64,000 bases of DNA from Caballeronia catudaia (lineage in GTDB: Bacteria > Pseudomonadota > Gammaproteobacteria > Burkholderiales > Burkholderiaceae): positions 112,586 to 176,585 of the forward strand of contig NZ_FCOF02000014.1 of the NCBI RefSeq assembly GCF_001544755.2. Direction: 5' to 3'. Positions 34,170 through 42,895 of the stretch are shown piece after piece; positions within the stretch are counted from its first letter, which is position 1, and each line of letters opens with the position of its first letter. Position numbers and translations under genes: made by a program. The notes below the pieces were generated by a model, which made no database searches, was not told the origin of the DNA, and was given only the letters and a program-made list of their open reading frames with translations.

Positions 34170-35144
34170 CTAAACAGCACCCGCTCCGACATTGCGCCGC
34201 CCGGCGACTTTCCGCTTCTGCTGCAGCGACGGAGGCCGCTCGGTCAGGCTCGTCGCCGTGTCCTTGTCCGCGCTGCCAGCCACCCGGAACTGCCGCCGAT
34301 ACTCGGCCGGCGTCGCCTGCTTCGCCGCCTTGAACTGCCGGTTGAAATTCGCGACATTCGCAAAACCCGAGCGCGCAGCGATGACGGAAACGGGCAGGGA
34401 CGTGTCACCCAGCATCCGGCACGCATGCCCGATGCGAACCCGGGCGATATAGCGTCCGACGCTCTCGCCGATATGCTGCACGAAGTAACGCGTCAGCGTG
34501 CGTTCCGACAGGCTGGCGGCTGCACAAAGCTCCGAGATCCGCAACGGTTCGGCAAAGCGGGCATCGATCATCGACAGGACGCGGTTGATCCGCTCGGGCT
34601 CGTGACCGGACGGGCCTGTGTTCGTCTGATTGAAGGCGCTCGGCGAGGCGAGCGGATGGCCGGGCGCGTCGCCGAGCGTGCACAGAATGTCGAGCGCCGC
34701 GCTCAGGCGTTCGCGCGGCGCGTTCGAGAGCAGGAGCTCCAGGCGGCCGCGCATCCATTCTCCGGCAGGCGGCTCGAAAGCGAGTCCGCACGCGGCACGG
34801 CGCAGGAGCTTGCGAATCGGCTCGTATTCGCGGCAGCAGTCCGCCATGCGTCGCGCCCACTCGCCGTCGAACCAGATGACGATGGCGACTTGTGGCAGCG
34901 AGGAATCGATCGACCGGTTCGATGACCACGTATGCGGCAGATCCGGCGGCACGAGAACGAGATCCTCGGCCTGATAGTCGTTGACCGAGTCGCCGATGTA
35001 GCGCTTGCCGTGGCTGTTCATCGTCAGCGTCAACTCGTACTCCGGATGGTGATGCCATTCGAACGGAATACGCGAAAGCCGCCGATGGTAAACCCGGACC
35101 GAGCAGTCGTCGCCGAACTCGACATGTTCGTACGCTGGTTTCAT
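34170..35144 (-). CDS. AraC family transcriptional regulator with cupin domain
   Basis: A 324-residue regulator. The N-terminal cupin-like part (WHHHPEYELTLTMNSHGKRY, LVLVPPDLPHTW) probably binds a small ligand. The C-terminal double HTH spans about residues 190-285 (ISELCAAASLSERTLTRYFV and VSVIAARSGFANVANFNRQF). A basic tail ends the protein. It is divergent from the DUF1479 gene across 93 bp and is likely its regulator. Confidence 0.9.
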   Translation of the reverse strand: MKPAYEHVEFGDDCSVRVYHRRLSRIPFEWHHHPEYELTLTMNSHGKRYIGDSVNDYQAEDLVLVPPDLPHTWSSNRSIDSSLPQVAIVIWFDGEWARRMADCCREYEPIRKLLRRAACGLAFEPPAGEWMRGRLELLLSNAPRERLSAALDILCTLGDAPGHPLASPSAFNQTNTGPSGHEPERINRVLSMIDARFAEPLRISELCAAASLSERTLTRYFVQHIGESVGRYIARVRIGHACRMLGDTSLPVSVIAARSGFANVANFNRQFKAAKQATPAEYRRQFRVAGSADKDTATSLTERPPSLQQKRKVAGRRNVGAGAV

Positions 35145-35237
35145 GGCCGAAAGCGCAAATGAATTGCCTGAATAGTATCACCGTGGGACGCGTCGACGTC
35201 ATATGCTTTTCGCATGGAAATTCACATGGAGACGATC

Positions 35238-36482
35238 ATGGCGCTGAAAATCGATGACTTGCCGAGCGCGATCCGACAGGCAAAAAAAGAACTGCGCGCC
35301 GCGCTGCCGAATTACCGCGAGGTCTTCGCCGAGGTCGAAAAGGCAATTGGCAAGGAAGCGAAGCGGATCGCCGCGCAGCGTGATCGGGGAGAGAACGTCA
35401 TCCCCGAGATCCAGTTTGCCGACATCACCGAACGACGCGTCAGCGCCGACGAGATCGCGCTCGTCAAATCGCGCGGCGCATGCGTGATCCGCAATGTCTT
35501 TCCTCGCGCGCAGGTGCGCGACTGGGACGAGGAGATCGCGCACTACGTCGAGCGGAATCATCTCGACAAGCGGCTCGAAAACCGCGCCGAAGACAAATAC
35601 TTCGGACAACTGGCATCGAGCAAGCCGCAGATTTATGGCGTGTACTGGTCGAAGCCGCAAGTGCTGGCGCGTCAGTCCGAGTCGCTGACCGCCGCGCGCG
35701 TCTTCCTCAACCAGCTCTGGCGCAGCGAAAGCGAAGGACGCGTCCACTTCGATCCGGAGCGCGTGCCCGTCTATGCCGACCGTCTGCGTCGCCGGCCGCC
35801 CGGTTCGGCGTCGCTCGGCCTCTCGGCGCATTGCGATGGCGGCTCGGTCGAGCGATGGATCGAAAGCAATTTCCGCAAGGTGTATCGCCATGTGTTCTCC
35901 GGCGACTGGCGCGAGTACGATGCGTTCGACGCTGCGTTCCGGCCCGATGTGGAAGAGATCGCATCGCCCGCCGTCTGCTCGATGTTCCGCACGTTTCAGG
36001 GCTGGACCGCATTGACGCCGCAAGGCCCGGGCGACGGCACGCTGCAACTCGTGCCCATCGCCGATTCGATGGTGTATATCCTGCTGCGCGCCCTTCAGGA
36101 CGATGTCGCCGACGACGACCTGTGCGGCGCCATGCCCGGCCGCGCGCTCTCGATCAAGCCGGAATTTCATGCGCCGCTGTTCGAGGCGTTGTCGTCCATC
36201 CCGAAGATGGAAGCGGGCGACACCGTGTTCTGGCACAGCGACGTCATCCATGCGGTCGAGGACGAGCACAAGGGTGCGGGCTACAGCAACGTGATGTACA
36301 TCGCTTCCGCGCCCGCGTGCGCCAAGAATGACGCATATCTGAAGCGTCAGTTGCCGAGCTTCCTGAAGGGCGAAAGCCCGCCTGACTTCCCGGCGGATCA
36401 TTTCGAAGTCGATTTCACCGGCCGTGCCACGGTCGACGATCTGACGCCGCTCGGCCGGACTCAACTCGGGCTCGACCTGTAA
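35238..36482 (+). CDS. DUF1479 (YbiU-like) putative Fe(II)/2-oxoglutarate-type oxygenase
   Basis: A 414-residue protein of the DUF1479 family. A possible 2-His-1-carboxylate iron site is formed by [13 protein letters not shown] (H-x-D) and the distal histidine in [14 protein letters not shown]. These suggest a jelly-roll oxygenase, but no member with a known reaction comes to mind. Of three in-frame ATGs (35214, 35226, 35238) the third has GGAG at the right distance and fits the family's N-terminus ([20 protein letters not shown]). It is divergent from the AraC gene. Confidence 0.85.
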   Translation: MALKIDDLPSAIRQAKKELRAALPNYREVFAEVEKAIGKEAKRIAAQRDRGENVIPEIQFADITERRVSADEIALVKSRGACVIRNVFPRAQVRDWDEEIAHYVERNHLDKRLENRAEDKYFGQLASSKPQIYGVYWSKPQVLARQSESLTAARVFLNQLWRSESEGRVHFDPERVPVYADRLRRRPPGSASLGLSAHCDGGSVERWIESNFRKVYRHVFSGDWREYDAFDAAFRPDVEEIASPAVCSMFRTFQGWTALTPQGPGDGTLQLVPIADSMVYILLRALQDDVADDDLCGAMPGRALSIKPEFHAPLFEALSSIPKMEAGDTVFWHSDVIHAVEDEHKGAGYSNVMYIASAPACAKNDAYLKRQLPSFLKGESPPDFPADHFEVDFTGRATVDDLTPLGRTQLGLDL

Positions 36483-36527
36483 TCGAGACTTTTCACCCAC
36501 AAGCAGAAAGCGCTCACGTCGCCGCAG

Positions 36528-36740
36528 ATGGTGCAGGTCTTCGAGGAATACGCGTTCCCGCTCAAAGCCGCGGCACTGCAATTTGTCCTCGGCCACCCTG
36601 CCATCCCGACGAACATTCCGGGCGTGCGCACAGTCGCCCAACTCGATGACAACCTTCAGACCTTTCGGACGGTGATACCGGCGCAATCCTGGGTCGAGCC
36701 GAAGCGCTGTGAGCTGATTCGTGAACTTCTTGCCGTCGAC
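36528..36740 (+). pseudogene. C-terminal fragment of an aldo/keto reductase
   Basis: The frame encodes FEEYAFPLKAAALQFVLGHP, then IPGVRTVAQLDDNLQTFRT and VIPAQSWVEPKRCELI. It matches the C-terminal barrel end of D-threo-aldose dehydrogenase-like reductases. The N-terminal two thirds are missing; upstream is the DUF1479 gene end. After about 36740 the reading is not recognisable, and the sequence becomes the leader of cspA. Confidence 0.6.
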
Positions 36741-36954
36741 GGAACGCGGGCTTCGATGATCGTCGCTCCATTCCCGGCCGATCATCACGACAGAATCGCC
36801 GAAGATCATCCCGGCGTGGACGAATGCGGTACGGCACGTCCGACGCAATCGCGGAAATCGCGACAGTTGCCGAAACGATGCCTTCAGGCCAATATGGAGT
36901 TGGCGACCGCAAGGGGCGGCCGCTTTCAACCAATTCACGAAGGTAACGTTCATC

Positions 36955-37158
36955 ATGGCAACTGGCACGGTCAAGTGGTTCAACGACGCAAAGGGATTCG
37001 GGTTCATCACGCCGGACGCCGGCGGAGACGATCTTTTCGCGCACTTCTCTGAAATCCGTTCAGATGGCTTCAAAACCCTGGCGGAAGGGCAGAAGGTGAC
37101 TTACGACGAAAAAATGGGGCCCAAGGGCAAACAGGCGTCGAATATCAAGCCGGCTTGA
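36955..37158 (+). CDS. cspA: Cold shock protein CspA family
   Basis: A 67-residue single OB-fold nucleic acid chaperone. Both RNA-binding motifs are intact: KGFGFI and DLFAHFSEI. The N-terminus [20 protein letters not shown] is classical. GAAGG lies ten bases before the ATG. About 200 nt of non-coding DNA precede it; cold-shock genes often have long structured 5' leaders, so part of this may be regulatory RNA. It is the only intact gene among fragments on both sides. Confidence 0.95.
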   Translation: MATGTVKWFNDAKGFGFITPDAGGDDLFAHFSEIRSDGFKTLAEGQKVTYDEKMGPKGKQASNIKPA

Positions 37159-37394
37159 TGCAGCGGGCGCCGCGGGCGCAGGGAAAGCATTCGGCGCGCT
37201 TTTCGTTCCAGACGCCTCAGGCGCGCCGCGCGGCAGTGGGCGCGTAGCCCGCCGTCCACTGCCGCGCGGCTGGCGCCGATGGCGGCGCCGAGTCTGTCGG
37301 CCAGCGGCGTCATGACCTCCCGAAACTTCTTTCCGGGCGATCGTGTTGCCCGCATAGATTGCACGCAGGCCAGTTCCGCGGCTTCGACGCGCAT

Positions 37395-37505
37395 GAGCGA
37401 TTCGACCGTGTGTTGACGTTTCGAAACATCCATAACTGGATCAAGGACGGGCAACTCGATGCGAACCTGCGCGCGTTCTACGGCGCGTTGAAGCATGGCG
37501 GTTGC
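37395..37505 (+). pseudogene. Fragment of a SAM-dependent methyltransferase
   Basis: The frame reads FDRVLTFRNIHNWIKDGQLD then ANLRAFYGALKHGG, the post-motif region of a class I predicted methyltransferase family (usual form DLVLTFRNVHNW). Neither the SAM-binding glycine motif before nor the rest after remains. Confidence 0.5.
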
Positions 37506-37690
37506 GGCCGAAGTCCCCGATGCGCGCAGCCACGCGGGGCGGCAGGTCGGGCAGCGACATCGCCTGCGATATCGACGCGATCACCGCAAGCGCGGCTCGG
37601 CGATGAACGTGCCGAGCGGCACGCCGATGACCGTCGCGAGCGAGAACCATGCGCCCTGCTGATGCGAATGCACGCTGCCGGATGCGGACA
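37505..37690 (-). pseudogene. Fragment of an MFS transporter
   Basis: The minus strand encodes GAWFSLATVIGVPLGTFIAE, a typical helix 4-5 stretch of arabinose-efflux-type MFS proteins. After a frame change it reads IASISQAMSLPDLPPRVA. Flanking parts are absent. With the methyltransferase and reductase pieces it shows repeated deletion or insertion next to cspA; the remaining gap 37159-37394 has nothing else I can name. Confidence 0.42.
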
Positions 37691-37717
37691 GTTCGCGCCT
37701 TTTCGCGGACCCAAATC

Positions 37718-37746
37718 CGTTGCAAAAGGAGCGGTCTTTTGCAACG
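37718..37746 (-). terminator. Hairpin closing the effector-immunity islet
   Basis: CGTTGCAAAAG (37718-37728) and CTTTTGCAACG (37736-37746) form a perfect 11-bp stem around a 7-nt loop. It starts 15 bases after the stop codon of the Imm50-like gene on the minus strand. It likely terminates that transcript, although no U-tract follows. It also marks the point where GC content drops. Confidence 0.5.
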
Positions 37747-37760
37747 ATATGCCACCACTT

Positions 37761-38228
37761 CTACAAAATATCGTGCTTGTATGGGCGCATATCGACTACC
37801 ACGACCTCCTTGCACGTTAGCCGAATATCGAGGCCGACATTTGGCGTAAGGTCCAGTTGAATTAGTTCACCGGGCATTTCCGTAAGTGTCATTTCCATGA
37901 TCGTCGCCTCTTCAATCATGCCATTTACGTCAATATCCGATGTTCGAATGTCTAGGAAATCAAGCACGGCGATGTAATCGGGGCGATCCGAAACGGGCGG
38001 TGCACCATAGCGGTTGTGAAGCACTTCCAGCCGAAGGTCGAGCAATTCGCGCATGCGATTTCCCGTTAAGGGTAGGCCATTAGCATCTACGTGCGTTTGT
38101 CGAATTCTCCGCAGACAGAATGAACGTACGGCGGAGTCGTGGAAAGACGAATATCCGCCTAGAACGGCTTTGATCCATTCGGCGCCTTTTGCATGATGCC
38201 AACCCCATGTCTTGTTTGCGTTGCTCAT
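37761..38228 (-). CDS. Imm50-like immunity protein
   Basis: A 155-residue soluble protein. The features FHDSAVRSFCLRR near the N-terminus and the beta-rich C-terminal half (IEEATIMEMTLTEMPGELIQ, LDIRLTCKEVVVVDM) fit the Imm50 family of polymorphic-toxin immunity proteins. The ATG at 38228 has GAGGG upstream and lies 24 nt after the putative effector gene on the same strand, the normal toxin-immunity order. GC content is visibly lower than in the surrounding genes, suggesting horizontal transfer. Family assignment is from pattern, not search. Confidence 0.6.
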   Translation of the reverse strand: MSNANKTWGWHHAKGAEWIKAVLGGYSSFHDSAVRSFCLRRIRQTHVDANGLPLTGNRMRELLDLRLEVLHNRYGAPPVSDRPDYIAVLDFLDIRTSDIDVNGMIEEATIMEMTLTEMPGELIQLDLTPNVGLDIRLTCKEVVVVDMRPYKHDIL

Positions 38229-38252
38229 GACAGCCCTCTATTTGGCGCGAGT

Positions 38253-39202
38253 CTAATTAAAATTGATCGGCGACATTGGAAGATGCGTGTTGTCCCGCAC
38301 GCCGCCAGAAATATTATGTCCGTGCGGATCACCGTGGCTTCCATGATATTGAGCCGAGAGATTGCCGTTTGAATCGAAGTAATCAACATCTTGGCCATTG
38401 GGGTTAATGGCAAAACCTCCCGGCTCATTCCCCGTCATACGAACACCCCGCGCCGCTGGTTCCGTTACATCATCGTCGAAAGCATCCGGCTGATACTCGA
38501 ACGGCTGCGCGTCCCCGAGCAACGAACCGCCATCGCTGCCGTCAGCATTGCCAAAGCTTTTCAGCATCGAATTGCCGCCGTCATCGCCGCGCGGACTCGC
38601 ACCGCCAAGCACGGCCCCGGCGACCGTTTCAGCCGCGCCGAGACAGTCGAAACCGCTTTCGCCATCAACGCCGCCGGAACGAGCGCCCGCGCTCGCCGTG
38701 GCGGCAATTTTGGCCGCAACTCGTGCGGGCACATATGGAGTGTCACCGAAAAAGAACCCCTCCGCATCGAGCGGCAGGTACTGGCCGTTGCGGAGCCCGT
38801 ACACGGTCGGCTTTGGATCGGGCGCTCGCTTCGGCCAGCTTTGCGGCGCGTATTGTCGGGCGACCCGCCGACTACCCCGCCAAGCGCGGCTGATGGCAGG
38901 GACGAGTTGACCATCGCGTACCGCATCGCGGAGGATGAATGCCGCATACGCATCGCGAAATCTCTACGGGAGCGCGCCGTGCGGCGATCGATGGAAACCC
39001 GAAATAACCGGTCGAAGTCTTGGCGGTCTTGATCGATTTGTTCTTCGCGCTGCTTGCGTGCCTTCTGCCGCTCGTCATAAGAGAGCTTCCAGCCGCGATC
39101 AACGTCCGGCATGTCGCGGATCGGGACGAGCGAACATTGCCAGTCGCTCGTTAACGGTAAGTACAGCGCGTTATACGAACGCCCCCATTCTGGAAACGAC
39201 AT
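38253..39202 (-). pseudogene. Putative polymorphic-toxin effector, frameshifted at about residue 80
   Basis: The gene begins at ATG 39202 behind GGAGGTGA and encodes about 80 residues in one frame (MSFPEWGRSYNALYLPLTSD, then a Gln/Arg/Asp-rich helix). Near 38962-38966 the sense moves to another frame, which stays open to 38253 for about 237 codons (FRDAYAAFILRDAVRDGQLV, LRNGQYLPLDAEGFFFGDTP). A single-base loss explains it. The C-terminal end GQDVDYFDSNGNLSAQYHGS followed by HGDPHGHN looks like a small catalytic toxin domain with clustered histidines. The immunity gene follows directly. No PAAR, Rhs or VgrG sequence is attached, so delivery is unclear. It may be a dead effector retained with its immunity gene, or the shift may be a sequencing error. 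Confidence 0.55.
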
Positions 39203-39292
39203 GTCACCTCCGTTTTTAACAGGAGTACAAATCGTAACCGGGTGAACATGTATATTTCGAGCCGAATCTCAATAAGAAGGAGGGCGGCGCGA

Positions 39293-39388
39293 TCACTTGC
39301 CAAGAACGTGCTTCGCCCATGCTTCCATCAGCGGAACGGCGCTGTTCCAGTAAATCGGTTCTGAAAATGCCGGATTGGGTCGGAACAT
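39293..39388 (-). pseudogene. Short orphan C-terminal-like fragment (possibly integrase)
   Basis: A 31-codon ATG-started frame reads MFRPNPAFSEPIYWNSAVPL then MEAWAKHVLGK and stops. The tail resembles the LMxxWAxxx end of some tyrosine recombinases, which would suit an islet edge, but it is too short to be sure. It lies between the effector start and the LysR relic; the rest of 39203-39461 shows nothing else. Confidence 0.25.
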
Positions 39389-39461
39389 TATAGACCTCGA
39401 CGGACGAGAAATGACCTTAACTTACTGAATATAAATAGTTTCTTCGGATTGCCCCGGAATC

Positions 39462-39751
39462 GTGAGGAACGTTAATTGGCGGACGCCGCTCGAAGTCGAA
39501 CTGCCATCGACGGCCGTGGCAAGCGCGGTCGAACCGCTCATCGCCCTGGCCGAGCAGGGATTGGGATTGACCAACGGCCCGATTTCGCGGTACGCACGCA
39601 ATTGGCCGATGGCTCGCTCGCGACCGTCTTGCGCGATGACCTGAACGACCGCATTCCGTTTCGCGCGCAATGGCCCTCGGGACGCATGACGCCGCCGAAG
39701 GTACGCGCGTTCGTGGATTTTATGAGCGAGCATCTCTTTCCTGCGGAGTGA
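39462..39751 (+). pseudogene. C-terminal remnant of a LysR regulator with frameshift
   Basis: The first frame encodes TAVASAVEPLIALAEQGLGLT. After about 39570 the sense continues in another frame as PDFAVRTQLADGSLATVLRD then FRAQWPSGRMTPPKVRAFVD FMSEHLF (stretches of one region). This is the end of a LysR effector domain. The HTH and most of the protein are gone; the islet at 37718-39202 lies where the 5' part would be. An intact LysR gene follows. Confidence 0.6.
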
Positions 39752-39830
39752 CGTCGCTGTTTCTGCCGATGGTGCCTGAGGCATTCTTGCGCGCATCGTG
39801 CAAAATAGCCGCATTTACGGGGGATGGCTC

Positions 39831-40763
39831 GTGGGCGTCAACTTCGACCTGAACGATTTGCAGGCGTTTCGAGCGGTGGTGGAACTGGGGAGTTTCCGTA
39901 AGGCCGCCGAGGCGGTCAGCATTTCCCAACCCGCCTTGAGCCGCCGCATCGAGAAGCTCGAAGAGGCCCTTGGCGTGCGGCTTTTCGAGCGAACGACCCG
40001 AAGTGTCACGCTCACGACGGTGGGGCGCGTTTTCGCTCCGAGCGCCGAACAACTCCTCGACGACCTCGACGTCGCGCTGCTCGGCATACGCGACGTTTCC
40101 ACGAGTCGTCTGGGCCATGTGACGATCGCATGCGTGCCATCGGTTGCGTATTATTTCCTGCCGAACGTCGTTGCGACTTATCACAGCCGCTATCCACGGA
40201 TCCGGGTCAAGCTGCTCGACTCGGGTGCGAATGAAGTGCTCGGCGCGGTGATCAGCGGAGAAGCCGATTTCGGCGTCAGTTTCATGGGCAGTCAGGAGCC
40301 CGAGGTCGAATTCAAGATTCTCCTTCAGGAGCGGTTCGTCGCGGCCTGCCGCCGCGATCATCCCCTTGCCCGGAAAAAGCGCGTGTCATGGAGCGAGCTC
40401 TATGAGCATGATTACGTCTCCGTGGACAAGACGTCGGGAAACCGGCTGCTGCTCGATCAGGCGCTGACCGCCGTGTCTCCGAAGCAACCGAGCGTTTGCG
40501 AGACTCGCCATGTCACGACCCTGCTTGGGCTGATCGAAGCGGGGCTGGGTGTCGCCGCCGTGCCTTCGATGGCCATGCCCGCCCACGATCATCCGATCCT
40601 CACAGGCGTGCCGCTCGTCGATCCGGTCGTGACCCGGCGCGTTGGAATCGTCAGGCGCCGGGGGCGTCCGCTCACGCCGGCGGCGCAGCAGTTCTACCAG
40701 ACGATCCTCGACACGAAGCACACCGCCGTTGCGGGCGCCAAGACAGCGAAGGCATCGAAATGA
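39831..40763 (+). CDS. LysR family regulator co-transcribed with a DctA-like carrier
   Basis: A LysR protein of about 310 residues. The HTH is SFRKAAEAVSISQPALSRRI and LEEALGVRLFERTTRSVTLT. The effector domain has VTIACVPSVAYYFLPNVVAT and EADFGVSFMGSQEPEVEFKI. GTG at 39831 is chosen because GGGGGA lies seven bases before it; an upstream in-frame start at 39798 lacks one. The stop overlaps the ATG of the carrier gene (ATGA), an unusual same-strand coupling for LysR and its probable target. Confidence 0.9.
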   Translation: MGVNFDLNDLQAFRAVVELGSFRKAAEAVSISQPALSRRIEKLEEALGVRLFERTTRSVTLTTVGRVFAPSAEQLLDDLDVALLGIRDVSTSRLGHVTIACVPSVAYYFLPNVVATYHSRYPRIRVKLLDSGANEVLGAVISGEADFGVSFMGSQEPEVEFKILLQERFVAACRRDHPLARKKRVSWSELYEHDYVSVDKTSGNRLLLDQALTAVSPKQPSVCETRHVTTLLGLIEAGLGVAAVPSMAMPAHDHPILTGVPLVDPVVTRRVGIVRRRGRPLTPAAQQFYQTILDTKHTAVAGAKTAKASK

Positions 40764-42061
40764 AGTGGGCGATGTCGGTCAGGCTGCTTTATGTGCAGGT
40801 CTTGCTTGGAATGGCGCTCGGAATGACAGTCGGCCACTTCTGGCCGCAAGCCGGTGCATCGCTCAAACTGCTCAGCGATGCGTTCGTTGGCCTGGTCCGC
40901 ATGATGATCGCCCCGATCGTGTTTTGCACGATCGTCGGCGGCATCACCTCGCTGGCGAGCGGCTCGAAGATAGGGCAGGCCATTCTGAAGGCGCTGGCGT
41001 TGTTCTACTTCCTCACCATCGCCGCGCTCGTTCTGGGACTTGCCGCCGCGTTCGTGCTTCGTCCAGGCGCGGGATTGCATATCGACGCGCGGCATCTCGA
41101 TACCACGTTTCTCGCACAGTACGCGACGCATACGCAGCCTCGCGGACTCGTCGAATTCGTGTTGCATACGATTCCTGAAACGCTCGTCGGCGCCTTCGAG
41201 AAAGGGGAGGTGCTGCCGGTGCTGCTGCTCGCGCTTCTGTTCGGCTTTGCATTGAACGCCAGCCGAAGCGCCGGGCGTCCGGTACAGGAATTGATCAACG
41301 GCTTCGCGAACGTGCTGTTCCGAATCCTCGCGATGATCATGCGGCTCGCGCCTCTCGGCGCATTCGGTGCGATGGCCTTCACGGTCGGACGGTTCGGCAT
41401 CCACTCGATCGGCTCGCTTGGCATGCTGATAGTGACGTTCTACGCGGCGTGCGCGGCGTTCGTCGTGTTCGTGCTCGGTCCGCTCGCGCGGCTGCACGGC
41501 TTCTCGCTCTGGCGGCTGTTGCGCTATATCCGCGAGGAACTCGTCATCGTGCTTGCGACATCGTCGACGGAACCGGTCCTGCCACGCCTGATCGTCAAGC
41601 TCGAAGCGCTCGGCTGCGACAAGGGACTCGTCGGGCTCGTACTGCCCGCCGGTTATTCGTTCAACCTCGACGGCACCGCGATCTATCTCACGCTCGCATC
41701 GATGTTCATCGCACAGGCCTGCGACGTGCCGTTGTCGGCTTCCCAGATCGCGACCATGCTCGCGGTGATGCTGCTCACATCGAAGGGCGCGGCGGGCGTA
41801 TCGGGCAGCGGACTGGTCGCGCTCGTCGCGACGCTGTCCGTCATTCCCGACCTGCCGCTTTCGGGCGTCGCGCTCCTGGTCGGCATCGATCGCTTCATGT
41901 CCGAGGCCCGCGCCATGACGAGCGTGATCAGCAATGCCTGCGCGGTGATCTTCGTGTCGATATGGGAGCGTTCATGCGACAGGGCGCGTCTGTCGAGCGC
42001 ATTGCGCGCCGGGCCACGCGCCGGCGAATCGTTCGATCGGCCCGCGGACTTGCCGGGCTGA
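40760..42061 (+). CDS. Dicarboxylate:cation symporter (DctA family)
   Basis: A 433-residue DAACS carrier. The early segment VGLVRMMIAPIVFCTIVGGI, the serine motif IVLATSSTEPVLPRLIVKLE, LPAGYSFNLDGTAIYLTLAS, LLTSKGAAGVSGSGLVALVA and the last loop SEARAMTSVISNACAVIFVS are all canonical for DctA, more so than in the carrier at 9679. Substrates of the family are succinate, fumarate and malate. It is translationally coupled to the LysR gene before it and convergent with the binding-protein gene at 42077 (15-bp gap). Confidence 0.95.
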   Translation: MKWAMSVRLLYVQVLLGMALGMTVGHFWPQAGASLKLLSDAFVGLVRMMIAPIVFCTIVGGITSLASGSKIGQAILKALALFYFLTIAALVLGLAAAFVLRPGAGLHIDARHLDTTFLAQYATHTQPRGLVEFVLHTIPETLVGAFEKGEVLPVLLLALLFGFALNASRSAGRPVQELINGFANVLFRILAMIMRLAPLGAFGAMAFTVGRFGIHSIGSLGMLIVTFYAACAAFVVFVLGPLARLHGFSLWRLLRYIREELVIVLATSSTEPVLPRLIVKLEALGCDKGLVGLVLPAGYSFNLDGTAIYLTLASMFIAQACDVPLSASQIATMLAVMLLTSKGAAGVSGSGLVALVATLSVIPDLPLSGVALLVGIDRFMSEARAMTSVISNACAVIFVSIWERSCDRARLSSALRAGPRAGESFDRPADLPG

Positions 42062-42076
42062 ATCGTCGTGCCGCGC

Positions 42077-42859
42077 TCAGTGTGTCGTCACGGAATCGAG
42101 GCCCGTCGACGTCACGACCGGCTGGACTTCGGGCGACGCGAGATAGTCGAGCAACGCCTTCGCTTCGTTCGGATGCCGCGCGCCGACGGGAATGCCGGCG
42201 GCATAACGTGTGACCGATTGCATCGATTCCGGAATCTTGCCGACGAACGCGGCGCCCTTCACCGGAAGAAGTTCGCTGACTTGCTGAAATCCCACTTCGT
42301 AGTCGCCGTTGGCGACGACCGACGCCACGGGAATCTTCGGGATCATTTTCGCTTTGGCCTTCACCTGGTCCTCGATGCCGAGCCGCTTGAACAACTCACG
42401 CTCGATATAGACGCCGCTCGCGCTGTCCGAGTAGGCGATCGATTTCGCGTGCAGCAGCGTTTGCTTCAGCCCATCGACCGAAGCGACATCGGGTTTCGGC
42501 GCGCCGTCGCGCACGACCGCGCCGATGCGCGAGTCCGCGAGTTCGACGCGCGATCCGGGCACGACCTTGCCTTCCTTGATGAGCGCGTCGAGCGCGTAGC
42601 CGACCATGATGACCACATCGGCGGGCTCGCCGCGTTCGAGCCGGTTCGGGATGGCTTCCGGCGATTTGCCCATCGACGGTCCCAATGCGGTATCGAGCGT
42701 GTTGCCCGTCGCCGCCGCGAACCTGGGACCGAGCACTTTATAGGCTGCGGTGAATCCGCCCGAACTCATGACGTGCAGTTCAGCCGCTTGCACGCTCGCG
42801 CAAGCAATCGTGGCGGGAAGCAGCGCGGCGATACAGAACTTGAGAAGAATGGCTTTCAT
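42077..42859 (-). CDS. Periplasmic ModA-like substrate-binding protein
   Basis: A 260-residue protein with a signal peptide (cleavage near VQAAE). A small type II binding fold follows (LHVMSSGGFTAAYKVLGPRF, LERGEPADVVIMVGYALDAL, SIAYSDSASGVYIERELFKR, YEVGFQQVSELLPVKGAAF). It resembles ModA/solute-binding proteins, but no ABC genes are nearby. Instead it lies 36 nt behind an MFS gene on the same strand, so the partner may be that carrier or a distant ABC system. Confidence 0.85.
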   Translation of the reverse strand: MKAILLKFCIAALLPATIACASVQAAELHVMSSGGFTAAYKVLGPRFAAATGNTLDTALGPSMGKSPEAIPNRLERGEPADVVIMVGYALDALIKEGKVVPGSRVELADSRIGAVVRDGAPKPDVASVDGLKQTLLHAKSIAYSDSASGVYIERELFKRLGIEDQVKAKAKMIPKIPVASVVANGDYEVGFQQVSELLPVKGAAFVGKIPESMQSVTRYAAGIPVGARHPNEAKALLDYLASPEVQPVVTSTGLDSVTTH

Positions 42860-42895
42860 CGGTTTGCGTGATGTGAGGTTGGCGAGGTTGATCGG

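Noticed and set aside
36741..36954. A coding gene in the leader of cspA
   Set aside because: The open frame running into cspA from the reductase fragment changes to unrecognisable sequence; a long 5' leader is more likely.
38391..39032. Plus-strand open frame of 213 codons opposite the effector gene
   Set aside because: Antisense frame without ribosome binding site or domain; the minus strand has strong sites and a paired immunity gene.
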